Shown here piece by piece: positions 48,326 through 57,443 of a stretch of 64,000 bases of DNA; the stretch's first letter is position 1, and each line of letters begins with the position of its first letter. This stretch comes from Paracoccaceae bacterium (lineage in GTDB: Bacteria; Pseudomonadota; Alphaproteobacteria; Rhodobacterales; Rhodobacteraceae): positions 1-64,000 of the forward strand of contig JAFIEO010000088.1 in NCBI GenBank assembly GCA_020832445.1. Direction: 5' to 3'. The position numbers and the translations under genes are program-made. The notes under the pieces were generated by a model that saw only the letters and a program-made list of their open reading frames with translations, was not told the DNA's origin and made no database searches.

Positions 48326-49297
48326 ATGAAAGCACCGCAAGGGCATTTGCCAGCATTTGCGCTGCTGTTTGCGTTGGGGGCTTGCACGCCATTTACGGGC
48401 ACGCAATCCCCGTCCGGCACTGTGGCGGCACCCGCTGCCGCCCCCGCGCCGCCCACTGCAGAAGCGCCCGCAACCGAAATCGAAACCCCTACGCCGCTGT
48501 CTTCGGCGGTTGCCGCGCATTTCAAGCGCGTCGAAAACCAGCGTCTGGCCGACGGGTTGTTGCGCACCGACCCCCGCCCCGCTGATGTGCCATTTGCCGC
48601 GCGCGATCTGGAGGATGTTTTTGTGCGGGTGGCGCTGCATGATGAATACACCTTTGTGGGCAACCGCCTTGTGGAACAGAAAACCCCTGCCCCGTTGCGG
48701 CGCTGGCGCGGCCCGGTTCGCATGCGGTTGCAGTTTGGCGATTCCGTCCCTGAACCGATGCAGCGCGCCGACACACGACTTGTAAGCCAGTTTGCCGCGC
48801 GTCTTGGTGCGCTGACAGGCCATCCTGTCAGCGTTACGCAAGGGTCTGCGAATTTCCATGTTCTTGTTCTGGATGAAACCGAACGCCGTGCCATTGGCCC
48901 GCAGTTGCGCCGGTTGATCCCCGGAATTGACCAGACCACGCAAGATGTGGTCACGAATTTGCCGCGCAGCGTGTCTTGTCTGGTGCTGGCTTTCTCGCGC
49001 AGCGGAACAGATATCTATACCGATGCCGTTGCCGTTATTCGTGCGGAATTGCCTGATCTGTCGCGCATGGCGTGCTATCACGAAGAGTTGGCACAAGGCA
49101 TGGGCCTGCCCAATGACAGCCCCCGTGCGCGCCCGTCGCTGTTCAATGATGCGGCGGAATTTGCGGTATTGACGGCAATGGACGAGTATTTGCTGCGTAT
49201 GCTGTATGACCCGCGCCTGCGCCCTGGAATGCGCGAACCCGAAGCCCGCCCCATAATCCGCCGCATCGCATCGGAAGTGATGGGCGGCGAAAGCTAG
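48326..49297 (+). CDS. DUF2927 lipoprotein
   Basis: A 323-residue lipoprotein: signal and lipobox (FALLFALGAC at about residue 20), an Ala/Pro-rich linker to about residue 60, then a DUF2927 domain (PADVPFAARDLEDVFVRVALHDEYT, LRRWRGPVRMRLQFGD, LTGHPVSVTQGSANFHVLVLDE, CLVLAFSRSGTDIYTDAVAVIRAELPDLSRMACYHEELAQGMGLPNDSPRARPSLFNDAAEFAVLTAMDEYLLRMLY). The HEELAQGMGL...DEYLLRMLYDPRLRPGM pattern is the family hallmark and looks metalloprotease-like. I use MKAPQG behind GGGGG; an ATG six codons earlier is possible. Confidence 0.87.
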   Translation: MKAPQGHLPAFALLFALGACTPFTGTQSPSGTVAAPAAAPAPPTAEAPATEIETPTPLSSAVAAHFKRVENQRLADGLLRTDPRPADVPFAARDLEDVFVRVALHDEYTFVGNRLVEQKTPAPLRRWRGPVRMRLQFGDSVPEPMQRADTRLVSQFAARLGALTGHPVSVTQGSANFHVLVLDETERRAIGPQLRRLIPGIDQTTQDVVTNLPRSVSCLVLAFSRSGTDIYTDAVAVIRAELPDLSRMACYHEELAQGMGLPNDSPRARPSLFNDAAEFAVLTAMDEYLLRMLYDPRLRPGMREPEARPIIRRIASEVMGGES

Positions 49298-49341
49298 ACA
49301 GATCTGTCCCCAAATCCACATCTAAACCCAGAGGTTCCGTC

Positions 49342-50469
49342 ATGGTGTTCAGTTTCCTTAAAGGTCAGTTTATCGACGTTATCGAATGGACCGACGACAC
49401 CCGAAATACGATGGTCTACCGCTTTGAACGCTATGGCAATTCCATCATGTACGGGGCCAAGCTGACAGTGCGCGAGGGGCAGCTGGCGGTATTTGTGCAT
49501 GAAGGCCAGCTTGCCGATGTGTTTGATCCCGGCATGTATCAGCTGGAAACCAACAACATGCCGCTGATGACAGCGTTGCAGCATTGGGACCACGGCTTCA
49601 ATTCGCCCTTCAAATCGGAAATCTATTTCATCAACACCCGCCGGTTTGCCGGCCTGAAATGGGGCACCCAGAACCCGATCATGCTGCGCGACCCGGAATT
49701 TGGGCCATTGCGGCTGCGCGCCTTCGGGTCCTATGCCATCCGTGTGGCCGACCCTGTTGCCTTCATGCGTGAAATCGTGGGCACAGATGGCGATTTTACG
49801 CAGGAAAAGATCGCAGGCCAGATCCGCAATATCGTAGTGCAAAAGGTCAGCCGCGTTCTGGCAGCAAGCGGCATTCCCGCGCTGGACATGGCCGCAAATA
49901 CCAAGGATTTGTCGGATATGGTGGGCAAGGCTATTGCCCCCACACTGGCCGAATACGGGTTGGAAATGCCCGAATTGTATATCGAGAATATCTCACTCCC
50001 GCCCGAGGTCGAGAAGGTGCTGGACCAGCGCACCAGCATGGGCATTGTGGGCGATCTGAACAAGTTCACGCAGTTTTCCGCAGCACAGGCCATGCAGAAC
50101 GCCGCCGAAGGTGGCGAAGGCGGCATGGGTGCCGGGCTTGGTGCAGGCATGGGGATGGGTATGGGCATGGGTATGGCCCAGTCCATGGGGCAGGCGATGT
50201 CCGGCCAGCCTGCTGCCGCCCCTTCCGGTGCGCCGTCTGCGGCAACCCCGCCCCCGCCACCACCCCCCGCGTCAGAGCCGATGTGGCATATTGCCGAAAA
50301 CGGGCAGACCCGCGGTCCTTTTGCACAATCGCAACTGGCAAGCCAGATCACACGCGACACATTGGTCTGGACCGAAGGGCAATCGGGCTGGAAAAAAGCA
50401 GGCGATATCCCTGCCCTGGCACAACTGTTTGCATCCATGCCCCCGCCACCCCCGCCGCCTGTTGGCTGA
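49342..50469 (+). CDS. SPFH (virion core-like) protein with C-terminal GYF_2 domain
   Basis: A 375-residue protein. The SPFH/YdjI-type domain is at about 1-245 (FLKGQFIDVIEWTDDTRNTMVYRF, GAKLTVREGQLAVFVHEGQLADVFDPGMYQLETNN, RLRAFGSYAIRVADP). A linker of repeated Gly-Met (MGAGLGAGMGMGMGMGMA) and poly-Pro follows. A GYF_2 domain at about 315-365 (MWHIAENGQTRGPFAQSQLASQITRDTLVWTEGQSGWKKAGDIPALAQLF) ends in PPPPPPPVG. SPFH proteins scaffold membrane microdomains and GYF domains bind proline-rich peptides, so the protein could self-associate or recruit Pro-rich partners. Confidence 0.88.
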   Translation: MVFSFLKGQFIDVIEWTDDTRNTMVYRFERYGNSIMYGAKLTVREGQLAVFVHEGQLADVFDPGMYQLETNNMPLMTALQHWDHGFNSPFKSEIYFINTRRFAGLKWGTQNPIMLRDPEFGPLRLRAFGSYAIRVADPVAFMREIVGTDGDFTQEKIAGQIRNIVVQKVSRVLAASGIPALDMAANTKDLSDMVGKAIAPTLAEYGLEMPELYIENISLPPEVEKVLDQRTSMGIVGDLNKFTQFSAAQAMQNAAEGGEGGMGAGLGAGMGMGMGMGMAQSMGQAMSGQPAAAPSGAPSAATPPPPPPPASEPMWHIAENGQTRGPFAQSQLASQITRDTLVWTEGQSGWKKAGDIPALAQLFASMPPPPPPPVG

Positions 50470-50479
50470 TACACGCAGG

Positions 50480-50507
50480 CACAGCGCGCCTGCGCGCCTG
50501 TGTTTTT
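50480..50507 (+). terminator. Terminator-like hairpin after the SPFH gene
   Basis: The arms CACAG-CGCGC and GCGCG-C-CTGTG pair with a one-base bulge, followed by TTTTT and directly by the 21-base repeat. Its position inside the cluster suggests partial termination between the SPFH and zinc-ribbon genes. Confidence 0.6.
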
Positions 50508-50528
50508 GAGTATTTTTTGCAAGATGAA
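50508..50528 (+). repeat. 21-base intergenic repeat, copy 4
   Basis: Differs from the exact copies by one base (TTTTTTGC in place of TTTTTGGC). It ends 45 bases upstream of the zinc-ribbon protein start. Confidence 0.85.
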
Positions 50529-50572
50529 GGTGCAGGGGTGCAGTGCCCCGAACCGCACGGCCGGAACATTTC

Positions 50573-51664
50573 ATGCCAAGCACACAGACCGAACACCGTT
50601 TTCCATGCGCGCAATGCGGGGCGTCGCTGCGTTTTTTGCCGGGCCAGCCCCGGCTGAGTTGCGAATATTGCGGGCATGAACAGGAAATCCCGCAAATTGA
50701 CGATGAAACCCGCGTAACAGCGCTGCAATCGCTGGATTACCACGAAGCGGTGGCGCAAGCCCTGCCCGCATCGGAACTGGAAGAAACGCGTGTCGTTCAT
50801 TGTGACACCTGCGGGGCAGATGTTCAGTTTGAAGAAAATGTGCATTCGGCGGAATGCCCGTTTTGCGCCAGTCCCATCGTTACGGATACGGGCACGAACC
50901 GGCATATCAAGCCGCATGCGATCCTGCCTTTCAAGTTATCGGAATCAGATGCACAGGCCAAGATGAAGGCATGGCTGGGGGGGCTTTGGTTTGCCCCGTC
51001 GGCGCTGGCCAAATACGCGCGCAGCACGGGCCGCCTGAACGGGCTGTATGTGCCCTACTGGGCTTTTGATGTGGCGACCCGCAGCCAGTATACCGGACAA
51101 CGCGGGACATATTACTATGTCACTGTCAGGGGGGCGAATGGCAAAACCCGGCGCGAACGGCGCACGCGCTGGCGTGCGGCCTCGGGGCGGGTGTCGCGGC
51201 AGTTTCTTGATCTGCTGGTCATGGCGTCCAATTCGCTGCCGCGCGCGAATATTCGCAGGCTGGAGCCGTGGACCATGGCAGATCTGCAACTTTATAGCGC
51301 CGATTATCTGTCGGGCTTTCGTGCAGAAGCCTATAGTGTGGAACTGCCCGAAGGGTTCGAGATTGCCAAGGAACGTATGGCCGAGCAGATTCACGCCGAT
51401 ATCTGCCGCGATATTGGCGGGGATGAACAGCGGGTATCGTCAGTTTCGACGGACTATGATGATGAACGTTTCAAGCATCTGTTATTGCCCATCTGGATGG
51501 CTGCCTATCGCTACCGCGACAAAAGCTACCGCTTTATCGTGAATGGCCAGACCGGACGCGTGCAGGGCGAGCGGCCATGGTCATGGCCAAAGATTGCAGG
51601 CGCAGTGCTGGCGGGGCTGGTGCTTCTGGCGGTTGCGTTTTACATCGCTGAAATGGGCGGATAA
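50573..51664 (+). CDS. Zinc-ribbon membrane-anchored protein (YdjG-like)
   Basis: A 363-residue protein with two zinc ribbons at the N-terminus (CAQCG...CEYCG at about 11-36; CDTCG...CPFC at about 79-100), a large domain without a name I can give (HAILPFKLSESDAQAKMKAWLGGLWFAPSALAKYAR, GLYVPYWAFDVATRSQYTGQRG, LLPIWMAAYRYRDKSYRFIVNGQTGRVQGERPWS), and a C-terminal membrane helix at about 338-360. This matches YdjG-type proteins that neighbour SPFH YdjI in Bacillus. The start is ATG behind CCGGAAC; a GTG ten codons earlier is possible. The sugar kinase follows by 9 bases. Confidence 0.85.
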   Translation: MPSTQTEHRFPCAQCGASLRFLPGQPRLSCEYCGHEQEIPQIDDETRVTALQSLDYHEAVAQALPASELEETRVVHCDTCGADVQFEENVHSAECPFCASPIVTDTGTNRHIKPHAILPFKLSESDAQAKMKAWLGGLWFAPSALAKYARSTGRLNGLYVPYWAFDVATRSQYTGQRGTYYYVTVRGANGKTRRERRTRWRAASGRVSRQFLDLLVMASNSLPRANIRRLEPWTMADLQLYSADYLSGFRAEAYSVELPEGFEIAKERMAEQIHADICRDIGGDEQRVSSVSTDYDDERFKHLLLPIWMAAYRYRDKSYRFIVNGQTGRVQGERPWSWPKIAGAVLAGLVLLAVAFYIAEMGG

Positions 51665-51673
51665 GGGAAGATC

Positions 51674-52591
51674 ATGATCTTGTGTTGTGGCGAAGCGCTG
51701 ATCGACATGTTGCCGCGTGAAACATCCGCGCAAGAGGCCGCGTTTGCCCCCTATGCGGGCGGCGCTGTCTTTAACACGGCTGTCGCGCTGGGGCGTCTTG
51801 GGGCACAGTCGGGCTTCTTTTGTCCGCTGTCTGATGACCTGTTCGGCGCGCAACTGCGCGCGGGGCTGGATGCGTCCGGCGTGGATCACAGCCTGTCACC
51901 TGCAGTTGACCGGCCCTGCACACTGGCTTTTGTTACATTGCGGGACGGTCAGGCGCGCTATGCGTTCTATGACCGCGGCACGGCGCTGCGCGACATGGAC
52001 ATGGCCGAGTTGCCCACCCTGCCTGACACGGTGGACGCGTTGTTTTTTGGCGGTATATCGCTTGCGGGTGATCCGTGCGGCGCGGGCTATGAAGCGCTTT
52101 GCGCGCGGGCGGGCGGGCGTGTTGTCATGCTGGACCCCAATATCCGCCCCGATTTCATTCGCGATGAAACCGCCTATCGGGCGCGGCTGGATGCCATGAT
52201 TGCGCAGGCAGATATTATCAAACTGTCAGATGAGGATCTGCACTGGTTGATGGGGGACGGGACGATTGAACCCTTGGCGCATGATCTGCGCGCGCGCGGT
52301 CCAAATATCGTGATCATCACCGAAGGGGCCAAAGGCGCGCGTGCCTTCTGGGCTGGCGGGGTTGCACAGGTTCATTCTCGCCCTGTTGCCGTGGTCGACA
52401 CTGTTGGCGCGGGGGATACGTTCAATGCAGGGGTGCTGGCAAGCCTTGCACAGGCAGGTGTGTTGAGCAAGGCAGGCATTGCCGCGATTGATGCCGCGAC
52501 CCTGACCGCCGCGCTGGAGATGGGGGCGAAAGCGGCGGCGGTGACCGTGTCGCGCGCCGGTGCAAACCCGCCATGGGCGCATGAAATCTGA
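51674..52591 (+). CDS. PfkB family carbohydrate kinase (fructokinase-like)
   Basis: A 305-residue sugar kinase: [14 protein letters not shown] at the start, the PfkB N-motif [17 protein letters not shown], and the C-terminal signature [17 protein letters not shown] with the catalytic Asp. It probably phosphorylates fructose or a related sugar with ATP. It ends in a TGATG overlap with dtd, so the two are co-translated. Substrate specificity cannot be judged from sequence alone. Confidence 0.88.
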   Translation: MILCCGEALIDMLPRETSAQEAAFAPYAGGAVFNTAVALGRLGAQSGFFCPLSDDLFGAQLRAGLDASGVDHSLSPAVDRPCTLAFVTLRDGQARYAFYDRGTALRDMDMAELPTLPDTVDALFFGGISLAGDPCGAGYEALCARAGGRVVMLDPNIRPDFIRDETAYRARLDAMIAQADIIKLSDEDLHWLMGDGTIEPLAHDLRARGPNIVIITEGAKGARAFWAGGVAQVHSRPVAVVDTVGAGDTFNAGVLASLAQAGVLSKAGIAAIDAATLTAALEMGAKAAAVTVSRAGANPPWAHEI

Positions 52592-53034
52592 TGCGCGCAC
52601 TTGTCCAGCGGGTTGCTCAGGCGCGGGTCGATGTCGCGGGTCAGACCATTGGCCAATGCGGCCCCGGCCTGCTGATCCTGATATGTGCGATGCAGGGTGA
52701 TACGGTCGCGCAGGCCGATGCACTGGCCGCAAAAATACACAAGCTGCGCATATTCTGCGACGATGCGGGCAAGATGAACCTTGCGCTGAAAGATACCGGT
52801 GGCGGGGCGCTGGTGGTCAGCCAGTTCACACTGGCGGCCGATACGCGCAGCGGCAACCGGCCGGGGTTTTCATCTGCCGCCCCGCCAGATGAAGGCGCGC
52901 GCCTGTATCTGCATTTCGCCGATGCGCTGCGCGGTCTGGGCGTGCCCGTTCAAACCGGCGAATTCGGCGCATCCATGGCGGTGCATCTGGTCAATGACGG
53001 CCCTGTGACCATCTGGCTGGACACTGCTGCGTGA
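52591..53034 (+). CDS. dtd: D-aminoacyl-tRNA deacylase
   Basis: A 147-residue homodimeric editing enzyme that removes D-amino acids (and Gly from tRNA-Ala) from tRNA. Signatures: [15 protein letters not shown], the [23 protein letters not shown] motif and the invariant cross-subunit GP dipeptide near the C-terminus ([12 protein letters not shown]). Normal length. Its start overlaps the sugar kinase stop. Confidence 0.95.
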   Translation: MRALVQRVAQARVDVAGQTIGQCGPGLLILICAMQGDTVAQADALAAKIHKLRIFCDDAGKMNLALKDTGGGALVVSQFTLAADTRSGNRPGFSSAAPPDEGARLYLHFADALRGLGVPVQTGEFGASMAVHLVNDGPVTIWLDTAA

Positions 53035-53041
53035 CTGGCCC

Positions 53042-53737
53042 TTAGGCAATGATATCCGGCAAATGCCCGATATGGGGCAGCACGATATCGGCGAACGGGG
53101 CCAGATCATCCTTGCTGGCCATGCCTGTCAGAACACCGATTGTGCGCATGCCCGCCGCCTGCCCCGCGACCAGATCATGGGTGCTGTCGCCCACCATCAC
53201 CACTGCCTGTGGCGCGACGCCTGCCAGTTGCGCATAAGCCAGCAGCATGGCGGGGTCCGGTTTGGGTGTGAAGCCGCTGTCATAGCCCAGAATATGGCTG
53301 AACAGATGCAAAATGCCCGCCCGTGTCAGATGCGCGCGGGCGGGCATTTCACCGTCATTTGTTGCGACCCCCATCAAGACCCCCCGCTTTTGGAATCCCG
53401 ACAGTAGCGGCACCAAGGGCACGGGCGGAACCATTGGCGCCTCGGCAGATGTTTCGGCCAGATATGTGACAAGCGCCTTGTGCGACATCTGCGGCAGATG
53501 CACGCCCAGCAACTCCGCCGCATCGTCGATTGTGCCGGCGATCACGGGCGATGTCGGCGCAAACCGGCGCGCGCCCATGTCGAACTGTATTGCGGCGGCC
53601 ATGGCGTTGGCGTGGGCGGTATTGCCTTTGGACAGATCATCCAGAATCCGGCACACCCAGCCTGCCCAGCTTGTGCTGAAGTCAAACAAGGTGCCGTCCT
53701 TGTCGAACAAAATGGCCGAAACGCCGGTAAGTTTCAT
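53042..53737 (-). CDS. HAD hydrolase, phosphoglycolate phosphatase-like
   Basis: A 231-residue HAD superfamily phosphatase. Motif I FDKDGTLFDF (nucleophile and acid Asp), motif II GVATNDG, motif III Lys in GFTPKPDPAML, motif IV GDSTHDLVAGQAAGM. The helical cap lies between motifs I and II. Gph-like proteins remove phosphoglycolate; other small phosphates are possible. The gene converges on dtd with 7 bases between stops. Confidence 0.88.
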   Translation of the reverse strand: MKLTGVSAILFDKDGTLFDFSTSWAGWVCRILDDLSKGNTAHANAMAAAIQFDMGARRFAPTSPVIAGTIDDAAELLGVHLPQMSHKALVTYLAETSAEAPMVPPVPLVPLLSGFQKRGVLMGVATNDGEMPARAHLTRAGILHLFSHILGYDSGFTPKPDPAMLLAYAQLAGVAPQAVVMVGDSTHDLVAGQAAGMRTIGVLTGMASKDDLAPFADIVLPHIGHLPDIIA

Positions 53738-53818
53738 GTCCGTCCCATATAGTTAGCAATGCGCGTGCAGCATGGTATCACAGGCGTATGTGACGCCTTC
53801 ATGACAGCCTTGTTTGCA

Positions 53819-54859
53819 TCAAAACGGCAAGGGTATTGCCCTGTGCACCTTGTCGATGGCGGCGCGCACTTGTGGGTCCAGTGTCACATCAACACCGTTC
53901 AACAGATGCTCCAGCTGGTCTGCATTACGGGCGCCCACAATCGGGATGCACTGGAAAGGCCGCGTGCGCGTCCATTGATAGGCCATATGCACAGGGTCCA
54001 GCCCCGTTTCATTGGCAATGGCCAGATAGCCTGACACAGCTTCAAACACGCGCGGTGTAATACGCCCGCCCAGTTCGGGAGAGCGCGCGCGGCGCGTGTT
54101 TTCAGGGGTGACATTGCCTGCATATTTGCCCGTCAGCAGCCCTGCCCCCAACGCGGAATAGGCCAGAAGCGGGATGTCTTCATTGACGGACAGTTCTGCC
54201 AGATCAAGATCGAACATCCGGCACAGCATCGAATATTCATTCTGAATGCTCGCCACACGCGGCAGGCCCGCTTCTTCGGCCAGACGCAGCCATGTTGCGG
54301 TGCCCCACGCGGTTTCGTTCGACAGCGCGAAATGCCTGATCTTGCCTTCATCAATCAAAGTCTGCGCCATTTGCAGCACTTCGGTCATATGGGCAACTGT
54401 CTCAACTCGGTTCTGATGCGACGGGTCGAACCCCCAGCCTTTGCGAAAGTGGTAGGACCCGCGATTGGGCCAGTGCAACTGGAAGATATCGATGCAATCA
54501 CTTTGCATCCGCTTCAGCGATGCCTCGACCACGGTACGCAGGCGTGCGCCGCTTATCGCGGCCCCGTCCTGCACGGCGGCCGACCCTGCGCCGGTGATTT
54601 TGGTGGCCAGAATCGCATCAGCGGGTTTGCGGCTGGCCAGCCAGCGCCCGACGATTTCTTCGGTCAGGCCCGCAGTTTCGAATGCCACCGGATTGACCGG
54701 ATACATTTCCGCCGCATCCAGAAAATTGATTCCGCGTTCCCATGCCAGGTCAAGCTGGCGGTGGGCGTCGGCCTCGTCGGTTTCATTTCCGAATGTCATG
54801 GTTCCCAGACAATAGACCGAGACATTCAGACCTGTGCGGCCAAGCTGTTCTTTTTGCAT
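53819..54859 (-). CDS. Aldo/keto reductase, Tas-like
   Basis: A 346-residue NADPH-dependent oxidoreductase with the AKR barrel: GRTGLNVSVYCLGTMTFGNETDE, catalytic Asp/Tyr in FLDAAEMYP, Lys in ILATKI, IDIFQLHWPNR, and the cofactor-binding IPIVGARNADQLEHLL near the end. The length and the MYPVNP and LHWPNRGSYHFRKGWGFDP blocks fit the Tas subgroup. Start at the second of two adjacent ATGs behind AAGGCAGGA. The substrate is unknown. Confidence 0.9.
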   Translation of the reverse strand: MQKEQLGRTGLNVSVYCLGTMTFGNETDEADAHRQLDLAWERGINFLDAAEMYPVNPVAFETAGLTEEIVGRWLASRKPADAILATKITGAGSAAVQDGAAISGARLRTVVEASLKRMQSDCIDIFQLHWPNRGSYHFRKGWGFDPSHQNRVETVAHMTEVLQMAQTLIDEGKIRHFALSNETAWGTATWLRLAEEAGLPRVASIQNEYSMLCRMFDLDLAELSVNEDIPLLAYSALGAGLLTGKYAGNVTPENTRRARSPELGGRITPRVFEAVSGYLAIANETGLDPVHMAYQWTRTRPFQCIPIVGARNADQLEHLLNGVDVTLDPQVRAAIDKVHRAIPLPF

Positions 54860-54984
54860 CATTCCTGCCTTGCTGTTCGTTTCGGGCGGAACATAAACCA
54901 TATTTTACGGATTGGCAGGTGAAGAATTCACCAAAACTTGCAAGATGTTGCTGCGCGGCGGCAGATCACCGCGCAGCGCTTCAT

Positions 54985-55257
54985 TTATCCGCAATAGATG
55001 CGTGTAATGACAAGATCTTCATCATGCTCGACATTCAGGCGATCAGGCCGGTGATCCATGGTGACCGCCATGCCCGGTGCAATCACACGGGTGGCGTCCG
55101 CATCGGGGTGTCCCTGAAACTGCGCCAGCGGCTGGCCGGTCAGCGATTGCAGATCTTCAGCGCCACAGCTTGCAAACATATCAGGCGCGGGATCGGGCGT
55201 TTCGCTTTGGCACGCGGCCAGCAGGGCAAGTCCAAGGATCGGGGCAACAAGACGCAT
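54985..55257 (-). CDS. Peptidase inhibitor I78 family lipoprotein
   Basis: A 90-residue precursor: signal [18 protein letters not shown] with lipobox LAAC at about residue 15, then a domain [17 protein letters not shown]...[35 protein letters not shown], the elafin-like/I78 protease-inhibitor pattern with two cysteines (here CGAED and YCG). Family members inhibit serine proteases; the target is not known. The start is set by AAAGGCCCG; longer upstream in-frame ATGs do not have a signal peptide. Confidence 0.87.
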   Translation of the reverse strand: MRLVAPILGLALLAACQSETPDPAPDMFASCGAEDLQSLTGQPLAQFQGHPDADATRVIAPGMAVTMDHRPDRLNVEHDEDLVITRIYCG

Positions 55258-55418
55258 ATTCGGGCCTTTCTTCATGTTCATACGCTGCCACGCTATGGGA
55301 AATTTCACAGATATGCACCCCATCCGCCGCTGCATCGGAAGAAACCTGCCGAATGCGGCCAAGCGCTACGGTATATAAGGGCTTTCCGCATGGCACTGCA
55401 CAGGCTATATGCCGCGCC

Positions 55419-56813
55419 ATGAGTGATCGCACACAGCTTAATCCCCCCGACCTGCGCCCCGACCTTGCACCGCAAGCGCGGATTGGCCAGCATGCGCCCG
55501 CACGCAAAGGGCAGCCAACCATCGGCATGGTCAGCCTTGGCTGTCCAAAAGCGCTGGTGGATAGTGAACGCATTCTGACGCGGCTGCGCGCCGAAGGCTA
55601 TGCCATCAGCCCCGATTATGCCGGTGCGGATGCCGTGGTTGTCAACACATGCGGTTTTCTGGATTCGGCGCGCGCCGAAAGCCTTGATGCCATTGGCGAG
55701 GCGCTGTCTGAAAACGGCCGCGTCATCGTCACCGGCTGTCTGGGCGCGGAGCCTGAATTCATAACCGGCACCCATCCGCGCGTCATGGCCGTGACCGGCC
55801 CGCACCAGTATGAACAGGTGCTGGACGCGGTGCACCGCGCCGTGCCGCCATCGCCGGACCCGTTTATCGACCTGCTGCCCGCTTCAGGCGTCAGCCTGAC
55901 ACCGCGCCATTACAGCTATCTGAAAATATCCGAGGGGTGCAATCACAAGTGCAAATTCTGCATCATCCCCGATATGCGCGGCCGCCTTGTCAGCCGCCCG
56001 GCCCATGCCATTGTGCGAGAGGCTGAGAAGCTGGTCACCGCAGGCGTGCGCGAATTGCTGGTGATTTCGCAAGATACTTCTGCCTACGGGGTGGATGTCA
56101 AACATGCCACCGATCGCGGCCACCGCGCCCATATCACCGATCTTGCGCGCGATCTGGGGTCGCTGGGCGCATGGGTGCGGCTGCATTACGTCTATCCCTA
56201 CCCGCATGTGCGCGAAATTATCCCGCTGATGGCGGACGGGCTGGTGCTGCCTTACTTGGATATTCCGTTCCAGCATGCGCACCCTGACACGTTGAAACGC
56301 ATGGCGCGCCCTGCCCATGCCGAACGCACGCTGGACCGTATTGCCGAATGGCGCGGGATTTGCCCTGATATTACGCTGCGATCCACGTTCATCGTGGGCT
56401 ACCCCGGCGAGACAGAGGAAGAATTCCAGACCCTGCTGGACTGGCTGGACGAGGCGCAACTGGACCGTGTCGGCTGTTTTCAATATGAAAACGTCAAAGG
56501 GGCGCGGTCAAATGACCTGCCCGACCATGTCCCCGCCGAAGTGAAGGCAGAACGCTGGGATCGTTTCATGGAAAAAGCGCAGGCCATTTCCGCAGCCAAA
56601 CTGGCGGCCAAAGTGGGCCAGCGCATGGATGTCATTGTCGACGACATAGACACTGACGGAATCGCCACCTGCCGCACCAAGGCCGACGCCCCCGAAATTG
56701 ATGGCAACCTGTTCATTGACGAGCGGACAGACGCACTGTCGGTCGGCGATATTGTGACGGTTCAGGTTGACGAAGCCAGTGAATATGACCTGTGGGGGCA
56801 GATCACTGCTTAA
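55419..56813 (+). CDS. rimO: Ribosomal protein S12 methylthiotransferase
   Basis: A 464-residue radical SAM enzyme that methylthiolates an Asp of S12. UPF0004 domain with cysteines in [21 protein letters not shown] and VTGCLGAE; radical SAM cluster [18 protein letters not shown] (CxxxCxxC); TRAM domain at the C-terminus ([30 protein letters not shown]). The start MSDRTQL is 161 bases from the divergent I78 gene; longer in-frame extensions cross the promoter region. Normal length. Confidence 0.95.
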   Translation: MSDRTQLNPPDLRPDLAPQARIGQHAPARKGQPTIGMVSLGCPKALVDSERILTRLRAEGYAISPDYAGADAVVVNTCGFLDSARAESLDAIGEALSENGRVIVTGCLGAEPEFITGTHPRVMAVTGPHQYEQVLDAVHRAVPPSPDPFIDLLPASGVSLTPRHYSYLKISEGCNHKCKFCIIPDMRGRLVSRPAHAIVREAEKLVTAGVRELLVISQDTSAYGVDVKHATDRGHRAHITDLARDLGSLGAWVRLHYVYPYPHVREIIPLMADGLVLPYLDIPFQHAHPDTLKRMARPAHAERTLDRIAEWRGICPDITLRSTFIVGYPGETEEEFQTLLDWLDEAQLDRVGCFQYENVKGARSNDLPDHVPAEVKAERWDRFMEKAQAISAAKLAAKVGQRMDVIVDDIDTDGIATCRTKADAPEIDGNLFIDERTDALSVGDIVTVQVDEASEYDLWGQITA

Positions 56814-56856
56814 GTCTTTTCCTTGTCATTCGGGCATGCTATGCCCCGCCGGAACT

Positions 56857-56873
56857 GGACGGTGACGCCGTCC
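56857..56873 (+). other. Short hairpin in the rimO-ndk gap
   Basis: GGACGG-TGACG-CCGTCC, a perfect 6-bp stem, 31 bases upstream of ndk. It may be a weak rimO terminator or ndk leader structure. Confidence 0.35.
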
Positions 56874-56903
56874 GCCGCTTGATTTCTGAATTGGAGACTA
56901 CTC

Positions 56904-57326
56904 ATGGCACTGGAACGCACGTTTTCCATCATCAAACCCGATGCAACGACCCGCAACCTGACCGGCAAAATCAATGCCAAGTTCGAAGAAGCCGGTCTGC
57001 GCATCGTCGCGCAAAAGCGCATTCATATGACCAAGGCGCAGGCTGGCAAATTCTATGAAGTCCATGCTGAACGCCCCTTCTATGACGAATTGTGCGAATT
57101 CATGGCATCTGCCCCTGTTGTTGTTCAGGTTCTGGAAGGCGAAGGCGCCATTGCCAAGAACCGCGAAGTGATGGGCGCGACCAACCCCGCCGATGCAGCA
57201 CCCGGCACCATCCGCGCCGAATTTGCGCAATCGGTTGGTGAAAACTCGGTCCATGGATCGGATGCACCGGAAACCGCTGCGGTTGAGATCGCGTATTTCT
57301 TTTCCGGTCTGGAACTGGTCGGCTGA
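56904..57326 (+). CDS. ndk: Nucleoside diphosphate kinase
   Basis: A 140-residue enzyme that balances NTP pools by ping-pong phosphotransfer. N-terminal [17 protein letters not shown], the phosphorylated His in the [10 protein letters not shown] motif (active-site His at about residue 117), and NTP-binding [14 protein letters not shown]. Normal length. An ideal terminator follows. Confidence 0.97.
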   Translation: MALERTFSIIKPDATTRNLTGKINAKFEEAGLRIVAQKRIHMTKAQAGKFYEVHAERPFYDELCEFMASAPVVVQVLEGEGAIAKNREVMGATNPADAAPGTIRAEFAQSVGENSVHGSDAPETAAVEIAYFFSGLELVG

Positions 57327-57364
57327 TCGTCCGGCTGTCATTCGGACAAAGTGTCAGATGGCGT

Positions 57365-57393
57365 GGCCCCGGACCGTTTCCGGGGCCTTTTTT
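57365..57393 (+). terminator. Rho-independent terminator of ndk
   Basis: A perfect 8-bp stem GGCCCCGG / CCGGGGCC, loop ACCGTTT, followed by six T. It starts 38 bases after the ndk stop. Confidence 0.92.
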
Positions 57394-57443
57394 GCTACTT
57401 GATCAGCATTTACCAAGCGCGGCTTTCCTGACAGATTATTTTC

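Noticed and set aside
10767-57350. Recurring TGTCATTCGG(G/A)CA near 10768, 56824 and 57337
   Set aside because: A match of about 13 bases without shared flanks or consistent position relative to genes; too weak to call a repeat family.
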